A DNA stretch of 64,000 bases. Origin: Ginsengibacter hankyongi. Its GTDB lineage: Bacteria > Bacteroidota > Bacteroidia > Chitinophagales > Chitinophagaceae. The position numbers and the translations under genes are program-made. Below are positions 8,077 to 17,487 of the stretch, piece after piece. The notes beneath the pieces were generated by a model. That model saw only the letters and a list, made by a program, of their open reading frames with translations, was not told the DNA's origin and did no database searches. The stretch spans positions 81,422 through 145,421 of the forward strand of contig NZ_VYQF01000010.1 in the NCBI RefSeq assembly GCF_008710285.1. The letters are read 5' to 3'. The number at the start of each line of letters is the position of its first letter. The first letter of the stretch is position 1.

Positions 8077-10734
8077 ATGTTATCTTCATTATGTATGAGA
8101 GCACCGGATAAGTTTGATATGACCGTCGGAAATAATTTCGAATATTTCCTTAACCAGGCACTGTCTCCTTTTGCAATTCTAACAGGTGAAAAGTTCATTT
8201 TTACATTTGCCAATGCAGCATATATTCAATTAATGAGTGGTCGCGAATTGATTGGTAAATCTTTGGAAGACGCTATCCCTGAGTTAGAAGGACAACAATT
8301 TATTTCATTACTGCAAAAGGTATATATCACCGGAGTTCCTTACCATGTTACAGAAATTGCGGCCACGGCTTTATTTGCCGGTGACGATCAACCGTCAACA
8401 AGATATTTTAATTTAAGTTATACACCTTTTAAAAACCGTTCAGGCGTAACTGAAGGAATTCTTGCGTCAGGGTACGATGTAACGGAGCAGGTTAAATTAA
8501 AAAAGAAGCAGGAGAAACAAGTATTAGACCTCCAGGCTTACGATCTTTTTATGGCGACACCGGTAGCCTTCGCCTTAACAAGAGGCCCCGAACATATAAT
8601 GGAGTTGGCGAATACAGCGTTCCTTGAGTTAACCGGAAGAAATGCGTCTATTATTGGTAAATCCATTGCTGAAATTTTTCCGGAGATAGCAACTCAAGGG
8701 TATCTTAAATTGCTCAACCAAGTTTTAAACACCAGGGAAACTATTTTTCTAAATGAAAGCCCGGTTACTTTTTTGAAAAATGGCACCAGGGAAGATATGT
8801 TTGTAAATATGGTGTTGCAGCCATATTTCGAGGACAAAAATATCGCGGGCATTTTATCAATTTTTACTGAAGTAACAGACCAGGTTTTTTCCAGGAAAAA
8901 TGTGGAAGAAAGCGAAGAGCGGCTGCGGCTTGCAACAGAAACCACCCGGCTTGGAACCTGGGAATTTCTTCCACAAACCGGTAAACTAACGTGGTCGGAT
9001 GAGTGCAAAAGAATTTACCAATTCCCTTTGGACAAAGAAGTCAATTACGAATTATTTTCTGAACACATTTTTCCGGATGATAAAGACTTTGCACAGAATG
9101 CTATAGAAAAAGCTATGGATCCTTCGGGTCCAGGATCATATGATATAGAATACCGCATTTTACGATTTACTGATAAAAGTGTTAGATGGATAAGAGCACA
9201 GGGCAAAGTATTTTTTTATGAGAGCAAGCCGGTTAAATTTATTGGAACCGTACTTGATATTACTGAAGCAAAAATAAAAGAAGAAATCCTCCGCTTAAAC
9301 GAACAACGGCTTCGACTTGCAGTAGAATCAGGAAGATTAGGTACTTATGAACTGGATGTAGTTAATAGTAAAATTATTTATTCGGCGAGACTGGCAGAAA
9401 TTTTTGGATTTGCTCCTAATACAAAAAAGACCCACGAGGATTTAAGAAATGCCTTGCACCCCGATGATGCGCATATAAGAGACGAGGCGCATGAAACCGC
9501 AAAAAAAACCGGTTATTTATTTTATGAAGCCAGGGTGCTATGGCAGGACAAATCTGTACACTGGGTAAGATTAAACGGCAACGTAGTATTCGATAAATTG
9601 GGAAACGCTTTACGAATCTATGGAACCGTACTCGATATAACAGAGCAGAAAGAAAAAGAAAAGCTTTTGAAAGAAAGCCAGGAGAAATTTGAACTTATTG
9701 CAGATGCAATCCCACACATGATATGGGAAATTGAAATGGATGGAAAAATTTCCTACATCAATAAACAATGGATGGACTGGAGCGGCTTATCGCTTGATGA
9801 CATAAATAATGGCGGATGGAGTTCGGTAATTCACCCTGATGATCTGGAAAAAGTTGCCAATGGCTGGGCACACGCATTTGAAAATAAAGTTGTTTATATA
9901 GGCGAATGCAGGTTTAAAAATCCCGGAGGTGGCTATTCGTGGTTCACATTAAAAACAACACCTGTAAGAAAGGAAAATGGCGAAATAAAGTTATGGATAG
10001 GCACCGCCACCGATATTCACGATAAGAAAATTATTGAACAACATAAGGATGAATTTATCAGCATGGCTTCGCATGAATTAAAAACGCCAGTGACCACCAT
10101 TAAAGCCTACGCATACATTGCAGAGAGTATTCTCGAAGCCAAAGGTGATGAACAAACATTGGCAATAATTAAAAAAATGGGGAACCAGGTTAACAAACTT
10201 ACCGAGCTTATAGAAGACTTGTTGGACATTACTAAAATACAACAAGGCAAATTGGTTTATAAAGACTCCGCTTTTGACATAAACGAACTGATAAAAGAAG
10301 TTGTGGACGACATGCAAAAAACAAGCGCCACTCATAAAATTAAAATGCAATTAGATGCAACTGCTATTGTTAACAGCGATAAAGATAAACTAGGCCAGAT
10401 CATTAATAATTTCATTTCTAATGCTATAAAATATTCACCAAAAGCTGACAATATTATTGTGCGTTCGCAACTAAAAAGGGATGGAATTGAATTATCCGTC
10501 CAGGATTTCGGTATAGGAATTTCAAAAAGAGAACAAAGAAATATTTTCAAACAATTTTATCGCGTAAGCGATGGCACCCAATCTACATTTCCGGGTATGG
10601 GCATCGGATTATTTATTTGTGCAGAAATAATTGCAAGACTGGGAGGCAGGATATGGCTTGAAAGCACAGTTGACAAAGGTTCTGTGTTTTATGCATGGCT
10701 GCCATTTAACCACAATACACCGGCTAATGGATAA
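8077..10734 (+). CDS. Multi-PAS hybridless sensor histidine kinase
   Basis: An 885-residue cytoplasmic kinase without transmembrane segments. Five PAS/PAC modules run from about residue 20 to 650; the repeated phrase GTVLDIT marks PAC ends. The HisKA box SMASHELKTP contains the phospho-accepting His666. The ATPase domain has the N box (NNFISNAIKYSP), G1 (DFGIGI), F and G2 (GMGIGLFI) boxes. It has no receiver domain and no adjacent response regulator, so it is an orphan kinase that must act through a partner elsewhere. The start could also be the ATG at 8095 or 8119; the choice changes only a few residues. Confidence 0.92.
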   Translation: MLSSLCMRAPDKFDMTVGNNFEYFLNQALSPFAILTGEKFIFTFANAAYIQLMSGRELIGKSLEDAIPELEGQQFISLLQKVYITGVPYHVTEIAATALFAGDDQPSTRYFNLSYTPFKNRSGVTEGILASGYDVTEQVKLKKKQEKQVLDLQAYDLFMATPVAFALTRGPEHIMELANTAFLELTGRNASIIGKSIAEIFPEIATQGYLKLLNQVLNTRETIFLNESPVTFLKNGTREDMFVNMVLQPYFEDKNIAGILSIFTEVTDQVFSRKNVEESEERLRLATETTRLGTWEFLPQTGKLTWSDECKRIYQFPLDKEVNYELFSEHIFPDDKDFAQNAIEKAMDPSGPGSYDIEYRILRFTDKSVRWIRAQGKVFFYESKPVKFIGTVLDITEAKIKEEILRLNEQRLRLAVESGRLGTYELDVVNSKIIYSARLAEIFGFAPNTKKTHEDLRNALHPDDAHIRDEAHETAKKTGYLFYEARVLWQDKSVHWVRLNGNVVFDKLGNALRIYGTVLDITEQKEKEKLLKESQEKFELIADAIPHMIWEIEMDGKISYINKQWMDWSGLSLDDINNGGWSSVIHPDDLEKVANGWAHAFENKVVYIGECRFKNPGGGYSWFTLKTTPVRKENGEIKLWIGTATDIHDKKIIEQHKDEFISMASHELKTPVTTIKAYAYIAESILEAKGDEQTLAIIKKMGNQVNKLTELIEDLLDITKIQQGKLVYKDSAFDINELIKEVVDDMQKTSATHKIKMQLDATAIVNSDKDKLGQIINNFISNAIKYSPKADNIIVRSQLKRDGIELSVQDFGIGISKREQRNIFKQFYRVSDGTQSTFPGMGIGLFICAEIIARLGGRIWLESTVDKGSVFYAWLPFNHNTPANG

Positions 10735-10826
10735 CTTGTATATGCGAATGGGAATATAACTGCATACGATATGCGCAGTTTTTGTTTCGCCTGTTCGTAA
10801 TTGCTGCTTGTGCACTACCTTCTACA

Positions 10827-11657
10827 TTATAATATTCTCATACGGTAGGCATTCATTGCGGTATAGCCAAGTTTTTTCACAAGGCGGTTGTTTACAATTA
10901 TTCCAACCGGGGCGCCAATAACGGGTACGAGTTGTGCCATCTTTGCTAGATCGAGGTAGTCCCTATATTCCTGTTGAAAATTGCGCCAGTCAAACTGGTG
11001 AATATCTTCAGGTAAATCTTTCCGCTTAGTTTCCCAGTCAGTCATTTTCATAAAAATGTTTCTCCTGTGTTCATCGCTGGAAAAAGCCAGTTCAAAAATA
11101 TGAAGCAGGTACACTCTTTCTTTATAGTCATCAATGTCAAAACCATATAAAACCGCTATATCAAACAATAGCTTTATTTTAATACCTAACAGTATAGGAA
11201 AATCGGCGAGCCCCAGCAATATTCCACCGGCACCGGTTATGCCGCCTTCTACTGCAGCCGTTTTTCGGTAGATATCAATTTTCTTACGCACTGCTATTTC
11301 CCTTTGCTCCAGTTCAGCATGTAAAAGAGGCTTTGCAGTAGCGTACTTTGCGCCAAATAAAACGCCACGCACCATTTGCTTAATGGCCGCCGTAATTGCC
11401 TGGTGAATTTTTTCGGGTATCCAGCTATTGACCTTTACCTGGATTTTTTTTGATATCGAATTTAAAAATGAGGGCCTTTTAAGCATTCTTTTTTGCCAGG
11501 TTTTTACTTCGGCTAACGCATATATTTCGTATGCATTTATCATCCGGTATATTTTATACAAAGGTAGGTTCTTTGATAGGGTTTCTTCCGGAACAGGCAA
11601 TATTGATTTACTGGCAATAGTTTTGTGTAGCCAATTTAAGGCTGTCTTTAAATCCAT
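10827..11657 (-). CDS. EcsC-family protein
   Basis: A 276-residue protein with the glycine-rich EcsC core, seen here as GGITGAGGILLGLADFPILL followed by IKIKLLFDIAVLYGFD. Family members are membrane-associated and of poorly known function; the name comes from the third gene of the Bacillus ecs ABC-transporter operon. No transporter is encoded next to it here. The gene is convergent with the upstream kinase and divergent from the kinase at 11717, whose promoter lies just beyond its start. Confidence 0.85.
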   Translation of the reverse strand: MDLKTALNWLHKTIASKSILPVPEETLSKNLPLYKIYRMINAYEIYALAEVKTWQKRMLKRPSFLNSISKKIQVKVNSWIPEKIHQAITAAIKQMVRGVLFGAKYATAKPLLHAELEQREIAVRKKIDIYRKTAAVEGGITGAGGILLGLADFPILLGIKIKLLFDIAVLYGFDIDDYKERVYLLHIFELAFSSDEHRRNIFMKMTDWETKRKDLPEDIHQFDWRNFQQEYRDYLDLAKMAQLVPVIGAPVGIIVNNRLVKKLGYTAMNAYRMRIL

Positions 11658-11675
11658 TAATAGATGGACTCATTA

Positions 11676-11705
11676 TTGTATTACACCTTCAATCATATAC
11701 ATTTG
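11676..11705 (+). promoter_or_regulatory. Promoter of the two-PAS histidine kinase gene
   Basis: TTG at 11676-11678, then 19 bases, then TACATTTG at 11698-11705, exactly the Bacteroidota consensus. The start codon follows 11 bases later, so the leader would be very short. Confidence 0.6.
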
Positions 11706-11716
11706 AATAATATTAA

Positions 11717-13177
11717 ATGAAAAAAGAAAATTCAGTGGAGGTAACAACTCTGTCAGCAATAGTCCAATCTTCCACCGATGCAATTATTGGGGAATCATTT
11801 GATGGCACTATCACGAGCTGGAATGAGGCTGCCGAAAAAATATTTGGATACACGGCTAATGAGGCAATAGGTAATAGTATCTTCATTATTATACCCCAGG
11901 AACTTAGTGATGAAGAAATAAATATTATTAACCAGGTTAAGAATGGTAAGAGGATTGAACAATATGAAACTTTATACAAAACCAAGGAAAACTGGAAAAT
12001 TCTTATTGCACTCACCATTTCACCTTTAAAAAACGAGACTGGTAAAATTATTGGTATATCAAAAATAGCCAGGGACATTCCTGAGCAAAAGGAAGCCTTT
12101 GTAAAGCAGGCAATACTTGCCTCAATCGTTGACTCTTCCGACGATGCTATCGTAAGTAAAACACTTAATGGGATTATAACGAGCTGGAATAACGCGGCCC
12201 AGAAGATGTTTGGCTATTCTGAAGAGGAAGCTATTGGTAAACATATTTCATTGATAATTCCCCGTGACCGTCTACACGAAGAGACAATAATCATCGAAAA
12301 TATTCGTAATGGGATTAAAATGGAGCATTTTGAAACTATAAGAGTCGCTAAGAATGGAAGAGAAATCAACATCTCTTTAGCAGTGTCGCCAATCAGGGAT
12401 AAAAGCGGGCAGATCATCGGGGCCTCAAAGATTGCCCGGGATATAACTGAAAAAATAGAGGCTGAAAAACAACGCCAGTTATACATAAAACGCCTCCAGG
12501 AACTGAACGACTATAAAGATGATTTTATGGCGATGGCCAGCCATGAATTAAAAACACCACTAACCGTAATTAAAGCTAACCTCCAGATTCTTGAACATAA
12601 AATGGGACATGATTCAAATCTCAATTTCGTGCATCACACTTTAAAACAGGTTAATAAATTATCAGACCTTATTACCAATCTCCTGGATATTACAAAAATA
12701 CAGGCGGGTAAGCTCGAATTAAATTTTGCGGAGTTCGACATTAATACGTTGTTGAGAGACATTATCGAAAACATTCAGCAAACAACTTCCCAACATAAAA
12801 TAATTTTTAAAGAAGCGAAGCAGCCCATGCTGACCAATGGCGACGAAGAAAGGATAGGGCAGGTGATTGTTAATATACTCACTAATGCAATTAAATATTC
12901 ACCCGGTTCAACCGATATTTTTGTGGAAGCTTATAAAAAGAACAACAACATAATTGTAAGCATACAAGATAATGGCATTGGGATTGAACAAACTGATCTT
13001 GAAAATATTTTTACCCGTTTTTACAGGGCCAGCGGCATTGCGTCCACATTTGCCGGCTCAGGAATTGGATTATATATTTCTTCTGAAATTGTGAAAAAGC
13101 ACGGTGGAGAAATATGGGCAGATAGTGAACCGGATAAAGGCTCCGTGTTTTATTTTTCCCTCCCTGTCAAATCATGA
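11717..13177 (+). CDS. Two-PAS sensor histidine kinase
   Basis: A 486-residue soluble kinase. Two tandem PAS domains are near-duplicates, each with an ITSWN(E/N)AA(E/Q)K(I/M)FGY core and ending in (S)KIARDI. They are followed by HisKA with MASHELKTPL (His276) and a complete ATPase domain (NILTNAIKYSP, DNGIGI, GSGIGLYI). It lacks a receiver domain and neighbouring regulator. The stop lies 1 base from the stop of the convergent DUF1810 gene. Similar domain sequences to the 885-residue kinase at 8077 suggest a local expansion of PAS kinases. Confidence 0.92.
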   Translation: MKKENSVEVTTLSAIVQSSTDAIIGESFDGTITSWNEAAEKIFGYTANEAIGNSIFIIIPQELSDEEINIINQVKNGKRIEQYETLYKTKENWKILIALTISPLKNETGKIIGISKIARDIPEQKEAFVKQAILASIVDSSDDAIVSKTLNGIITSWNNAAQKMFGYSEEEAIGKHISLIIPRDRLHEETIIIENIRNGIKMEHFETIRVAKNGREINISLAVSPIRDKSGQIIGASKIARDITEKIEAEKQRQLYIKRLQELNDYKDDFMAMASHELKTPLTVIKANLQILEHKMGHDSNLNFVHHTLKQVNKLSDLITNLLDITKIQAGKLELNFAEFDINTLLRDIIENIQQTTSQHKIIFKEAKQPMLTNGDEERIGQVIVNILTNAIKYSPGSTDIFVEAYKKNNNIIVSIQDNGIGIEQTDLENIFTRFYRASGIASTFAGSGIGLYISSEIVKKHGGEIWADSEPDKGSVFYFSLPVKS

Positions 13178-13178
13178 A

Positions 13179-13616
13179 TTATCCAGCCTTTTGCATTGAA
13201 TGCAAAATCATAATTGTCTTCATGTCTTTCCCGCTATCAAAATATTTAGCCAGCATATTAGAAAAAACAGTTGATCCTGGATCAATAAAATTAAATAGTG
13301 TCATGCTCGATTGTAGCTTCATGTAATCAGGATAGCCAAAAATGTTTTCCGCAGTTTTACCCTCATGCATCAACAAAATATTTGAACATTCCACTAACCT
13401 TTTTCCTAATACAGGGTGCTCCAGATATTCCTTTGCTTCTGCAATGGTTTTTATTGAATAATATTTTGATGTTGAGCTTAGTCCCAACCCTTCAATTTGC
13501 GGAAATATAAACCACATCCAATGGCTTGTTTTCTTTCCATTCTGTAATTCTTTCACCACCTGCACATAAATATTTTCTTGTGCCTTCACAAATCTGTTGA
13601 TACTTGTATCAGTCAT
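13179..13616 (-). CDS. DUF1810 family protein
   Basis: A 145-residue protein matching DUF1810 along its length: RFVKAQENIYVQVVKELQNG, then KTSHWMWFIFPQIEGLG and later ENIFGYPDYMKLQSSMTLF. The function is unknown; the proteins are cytoplasmic and typically encoded alone. It ends 1 base from the convergent kinase gene, so the two share an overlapping 3' region. Confidence 0.88.
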   Translation of the reverse strand: MTDTSINRFVKAQENIYVQVVKELQNGKKTSHWMWFIFPQIEGLGLSSTSKYYSIKTIAEAKEYLEHPVLGKRLVECSNILLMHEGKTAENIFGYPDYMKLQSSMTLFNFIDPGSTVFSNMLAKYFDSGKDMKTIMILHSMQKAG

Positions 13617-13670
13617 TTAAAAAATAACCTTTTAGACTGTCGCTATAAAAAATTAAAAAACCTATCCGGA

Positions 13671-14720
13671 CTAATTTTGTCCTTCTTTTACAAAATTATC
13701 CAATTCTTTCCTGCTGGCTTTGTAGTGCAAAATTTCATCCATTTCACTAAAATTTTCCGGATCGGTAATATGCTGATAAGCTGATTTGGCAAGCTTCAGC
13801 CGGTTGCCTTCTTCGGTGAGCAGCTTTATTAATTGCTTTGCCTGTGAAGTTGTAAAATTATTTCCGTCTGTGGAAAATTCATTCGTCAGAGTTTTCATCC
13901 TTTGTCCCGGGTGCCACTGGTTGCGTAGCTTTTCATAAAGCTGGGTAAACTGGTCATCGTCCACTGGTAACCTGCCATTATCATTAATTTGATGTGGAGC
14001 GTGATTTAAATCATCATCACCGTTGCTTTTCATTGTATGGTTTCTATTCTCGCCGACGACTTTCGTGTTACCGTCACCGTTACCCATTATTATCGCCGTA
14101 TCAATTCTTTTGCGGCTGTGCCTTTCAGTTACGTCAGTATTTTGGTTGTTGTAAGAATCTTCATTTTTTTGCTCAGTGCTTTTAGTCGAGTGGCCCCGGT
14201 ATACGCTCTTTTGCCCGGAGCTTTTATTCTCGTTGCGCTTAATTTTCTTCCCGGGATTCTTGTCAATGGATTTATTATTAGTTTTCCCGGAAACATCTCC
14301 TGGAATGTCGCCGGCATTAGCTCTTTCGGAAAATTGCACCTGGCCATTCATCGTCACTGCTATCTTTGCATCAAAACCTTGCTTAACCACAAATGATGAA
14401 GTATAAACAGGAGAGCCTCCATCCCTGGCATCATGAGTTCCTTTTTTTATATTATAGACCTCTATAGAATGCTTGCCCGGCTGAAAATTTTTTAGCCAAA
14501 TGATATTGCGATCTACAGCTGCCACCGATTCAGTACTTTTTTTCTTATTTCTCTCAGGAGGATTTTCAGAATAGTAACTTACGCCATCGATTACTGCTTC
14601 AAAATTTTTATAAATATCATTTGTAGTTGAGGCAAAAACCAACGTAACCGTTGGAGCATTTTGTGAAAATCCCACGAAAAAAAGGAGACAACTTCCAATG
14701 GGTATTAATAAATATCTCAT
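13671..14720 (-). CDS. Secreted DUF4476 domain protein
   Basis: From the ATG at 14718-14720 the protein has 349 residues and begins with a signal peptide (RYLLIPIGSCLLFFVGFSQ). The frame is open for 32 codons upstream, but that part would hide the signal peptide, so the inner start is preferred. Residues after the signal form a beta-rich region, followed by a long polar Asn/Lys/Asp/Ser-rich linker. The C-terminal 95 residues match DUF4476, a helical domain found almost only in Bacteroidota exported proteins. The protein is probably surface or periplasmic; its role is unknown. Confidence 0.8.
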   Translation of the reverse strand: MRYLLIPIGSCLLFFVGFSQNAPTVTLVFASTTNDIYKNFEAVIDGVSYYSENPPERNKKKSTESVAAVDRNIIWLKNFQPGKHSIEVYNIKKGTHDARDGGSPVYTSSFVVKQGFDAKIAVTMNGQVQFSERANAGDIPGDVSGKTNNKSIDKNPGKKIKRNENKSSGQKSVYRGHSTKSTEQKNEDSYNNQNTDVTERHSRKRIDTAIIMGNGDGNTKVVGENRNHTMKSNGDDDLNHAPHQINDNGRLPVDDDQFTQLYEKLRNQWHPGQRMKTLTNEFSTDGNNFTTSQAKQLIKLLTEEGNRLKLAKSAYQHITDPENFSEMDEILHYKASRKELDNFVKEGQN

Positions 14721-14879
14721 AGAATCATGTATAGCACGGTGAAATAAATTCATAAAATGACTTTGAAAAAGCGAGTTAGTAACATAACGAAATGCAAATT
14801 TGAATTTAATTAACAAATGCGACAGCGGATCCAGCGTTCCTTTTATGACGGAGCTAAATGATATGTCTAGCTTTAATAT

Positions 14880-14906
14880 AAAAAAATCCCCGCTTTAAAA
14901 CGGGGA
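14880..14906 (-). terminator. Intrinsic terminator of the small secreted protein gene
   Basis: Read on the minus strand, TCCCCG and CGGGGA form a stem around an 8-base loop followed by six or more T. It lies 53 bases after the stop of the gene at 14960-15286. Confidence 0.8.
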
Positions 14907-14959
14907 ACACATAATCTACCTTAAATAAAAAATGTCAGGAATTAGAATGACAGCATTCT

Positions 14960-15286
14960 TTAATCATTTTTTTGTTTAATCTTTTTACCGCCTCTTTTTA
15001 CTTTATATTTTTTCTGATCCGCAGTGTTATTTTTCCATGGATCTGTTCCATTGTAATAGACCACCTGCTTGTCGTTGTCGCTCACCGTTACATTAGCAGG
15101 AAGCGTTTTTACTGTAACCCACGAAGTAGTAGTAGTATCCTTGTACCAATATTCGTTCGTCTGTGGATTGTAGTAAACGTTTGATGATGGATAATAGTAA
15201 TACTGAACTTTGGTTTGCTGTGCTTTTACCTGTACGGCACAACCTAATAACAAGACCAGTACCAATCCTTGAATTAGCTTTTTCAT
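14960..15286 (-). CDS. Small secreted protein, Tyr-rich
   Basis: A 108-residue protein with a clear signal peptide (MKKLIQGLVLVLLLGCAVQVKAQ). The mature part opens with a tyrosine-rich segment (YYYYPSSNVYYNPQTNEYWY) and ends in a lysine-rich tail. I do not recognise a named domain, although similar YY-P-N-Y-Y repeats occur in small exported Bacteroidota proteins. It is monocistronic: a strong terminator follows and the next gene upstream is exonuclease III with its own spacing of about 220 bases. Function unknown. Confidence 0.7.
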   Translation of the reverse strand: MKKLIQGLVLVLLLGCAVQVKAQQTKVQYYYYPSSNVYYNPQTNEYWYKDTTTTSWVTVKTLPANVTVSDNDKQVVYYNGTDPWKNNTADQKKYKVKRGGKKIKQKND

Positions 15287-15509
15287 AATTTAGCAATTTT
15301 AATATTTAATAAAATCTATAAAATTCAAATAATATGCCAGTAACCGTTTCCGGAGCGAAAACATTGTATAAATCCGGTCGTCAATAATTGTAAAAACCTG
15401 CCGGAATACGTCTATGAATTTCCTTTTGGTAAGTTCTAAATATGAAGCGGATAGTTTATAACGTAAAGGGGTATCCGTTTCTTAAATTATTATTCAAAAA
15501 GAACGCAAA

Positions 15510-16304
15510 TCATTTAAACTTAGCTGTTTTTTCATCGGTAAGTTCTATCCACACAGGCGCATGATCACTGGTCTTTTCCCAGCCACGCACATTACGGTCA
15601 ACACCTGCACTGGTAAGTCGCTTGCCAATTTTCGGACTCAATAAAAAATGGTCAATACGCAAGCCTGCATTGCGGCCATAAGCGTTTCGGAAATAATCCC
15701 AGAATGTATAAATAGTTTCTTCAGGATATAACTTTCTTATTGCGTCTGTCCATCCCTGTGATACCAATGTTTTAAAAGCAGAGCGAACCTCGGGCCGAAA
15801 CAATGCATCATCTACCCAGCGCTCAGGTTTATAAACGTCAAGTTCCGTTGGCATTACGTTATAGTCTCCTGTAAGAATTACAGGGTCACCGGATGCAAGC
15901 AGGTCAGATGCATGAGTAGTAAGCCTCTCAAACCAACGAAGTTTGTAATCAAATTTTGGCCCCGGCGCAGGATTGCCATTCGGCAGGTACAGGCAGCCTA
16001 TAGTAATATCATTAATTACTGCCTCAATATAACGGCTATGGATATCCTCCGGGTCTCCGGGTAATGCCCGGCGCACTTCCTGAGGTTGCACATCACGGGC
16101 AAGTATGGCCACACCATTCCAGCTTTTTTGCCCGTGCCATATCGCATTATAACCTGCATCTTGTATAGCCTTTTCCGGAAACTTTTCCTGTGGCGCTTTT
16201 AATTCCTGAAGGCAAACTACATCAGGCGACGTTTCATTCAGCCAGCGAAGCAATACGGGTAAGCGTCCATTAACACCGTTAACATTGTAGGTAGCTATTT
16301 TCAT
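15510..16304 (-). CDS. xth: Exodeoxyribonuclease III
   Basis: From the ATG at 16302-16304 the protein is 264 residues, matching the family. It opens MKIATYNVNGVNGRL and has LQELKAP (the metal-binding Glu), TGDYNVMPTELDVY and the C-terminal RIDHFLLS and TSDHAPVWIEL segments that carry the catalytic Asp and His. The upstream 14 codons of the open frame are not family-like and are left out. The enzyme cuts DNA at abasic sites and removes 3' blocking groups in base-excision repair. Confidence 0.93.
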   Translation of the reverse strand: MKIATYNVNGVNGRLPVLLRWLNETSPDVVCLQELKAPQEKFPEKAIQDAGYNAIWHGQKSWNGVAILARDVQPQEVRRALPGDPEDIHSRYIEAVINDITIGCLYLPNGNPAPGPKFDYKLRWFERLTTHASDLLASGDPVILTGDYNVMPTELDVYKPERWVDDALFRPEVRSAFKTLVSQGWTDAIRKLYPEETIYTFWDYFRNAYGRNAGLRIDHFLLSPKIGKRLTSAGVDRNVRGWEKTSDHAPVWIELTDEKTAKFK

Positions 16305-16472
16305 AATAAAATAAATTGGCTTATTGGCATAGTGAAATAGGTTCAAGGAAATTACTATGCAATTTTACAACTAAATTCTGGCGATGATTTCCTTAACTTA
16401 AGAACGATTACTCTTTTCAATCCTTTGGTTATATTCACATGGATGATTGTTTGACTGATATCAATTTATCTA

Positions 16473-16592
16473 ATGAAAAAATTCAGACCCAGCTATAAGA
16501 TTATAATTTTTACAATAAGTATCATTTTAGGATTCTTAGTTTTTCGTTCATTATTTTTATGGCTTGTAAATTATTTGTACCAGGTACACTAA
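16473..16592 (+). CDS. Possible 39-residue membrane protein
   Basis: A short frame from ATG 16473 to TAA 16592 encodes KKFRPSYKIIIFTISIILGF followed by LVFRSLFLWLVNYLYQVH: a basic N-terminus and a single strongly hydrophobic span. It lies in the 359-base gap between xth and the thioredoxin-like gene, on the opposite strand to both. The length, positive-inside pattern and membrane span are what a real small membrane protein would show, but there is no similarity or promoter evidence. Confidence 0.3.
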   Translation: MKKFRPSYKIIIFTISIILGFLVFRSLFLWLVNYLYQVH

Positions 16593-16663
16593 ACCGTGCA
16601 GGTATTTTCTTCTTCTAAGGTAAGTATGATTTTAAGTTACTGCATATTTATATGTGAATCACT

Positions 16664-17176
16664 TTATTTTTTACCCAGTGCTTTCCACACATCTTCTATT
16701 TGAATATTTCCCTGGAATTCTTTTACATATTTCCCTTTTTTATCGTACACAATAAGTTTGGGATACGACTGTACATGAAAATAGGGGAGGAAGAAATATT
16801 TTGAATCCCACGCAATTGTTATCTGCGGGTAGTCTGCAATTTTATAATTCTTATAAAACGACATCATATCACTATAAGGCAGCCAGGTGATCATGTATAT
16901 CTGTGCTTTCTTAAAATGAGCTATGTTACTTGTAATCTCGGTAGCCACGTGCTGGCAATGCCCGCAATCGGGGCTAAAGATCATTAGCAACGTTGGCCTG
17001 CCTTTGTGAACATCCTTGTTAGTAAATACTGTGCTGTCGGGCGCTTTATATGTTATAAAAGCAGGGATGGTCCCCTTGCTGATGTATTCAGGTACGGTGG
17101 GCGCTTGGGTGTTTGTCTGTGAAAATGCAGAAGCAGCAATAATCAAATAAAACGAAACCAATAGAAGTCTTTTCAT
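16664..17176 (-). CDS. Thioredoxin-like secreted protein
   Basis: From the ATG at 17174-17176 the protein is 170 residues with a signal peptide (MKRLLLVSFYLIIAASAFSQ). It has a TlpA/thioredoxin fold with the redox motif CGHC in FSPDCGHCQHV and the cis-Pro region QSYPKLIVYD. It would act in the periplasm on disulfides or as a peroxide-linked reductase. The upstream 11 codons of the open frame are excluded because the signal peptide starts at the inner ATG. It lies downstream of the envelope operon (17488-22570) on the same strand, but a 311-base gap suggests independent expression. Confidence 0.85.
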   Translation of the reverse strand: MKRLLLVSFYLIIAASAFSQTNTQAPTVPEYISKGTIPAFITYKAPDSTVFTNKDVHKGRPTLLMIFSPDCGHCQHVATEITSNIAHFKKAQIYMITWLPYSDMMSFYKNYKIADYPQITIAWDSKYFFLPYFHVQSYPKLIVYDKKGKYVKEFQGNIQIEDVWKALGKK

Positions 17177-17487
17177 TAAATTTTTTTTATAAAAATAATT
17201 AAAAATCATTTGCAGGAGATAACTATGTTAAACAGGCATGTATAAAATTTTACTTCCTGTTCCTGCATTATGTACTGATAGCAATTCGGGGATAAACCAA
17301 TATGGCCCCAATCCAAAGGTATTGGCAATCATGATGAAGTGGATGAGATAGGAAGCTATTTACCAAATTAGGACTTCCCGTCACTGCAATCCTTGTTGCA
17401 GTGGATATTTATTACAGATTTAAAAAATTGGGCCAAAAAGCGTATGCCCGTTTCCGTTAGTTAACATAAGTAACCTGGTGCTGAATT
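17177..17487. other. Spacer between thioredoxin-like and barrel genes
   Basis: No ORF, terminator or repeat that I can support. Short frames in this stretch look like decayed coding sequence but match nothing I recognise. Confidence 0.4.
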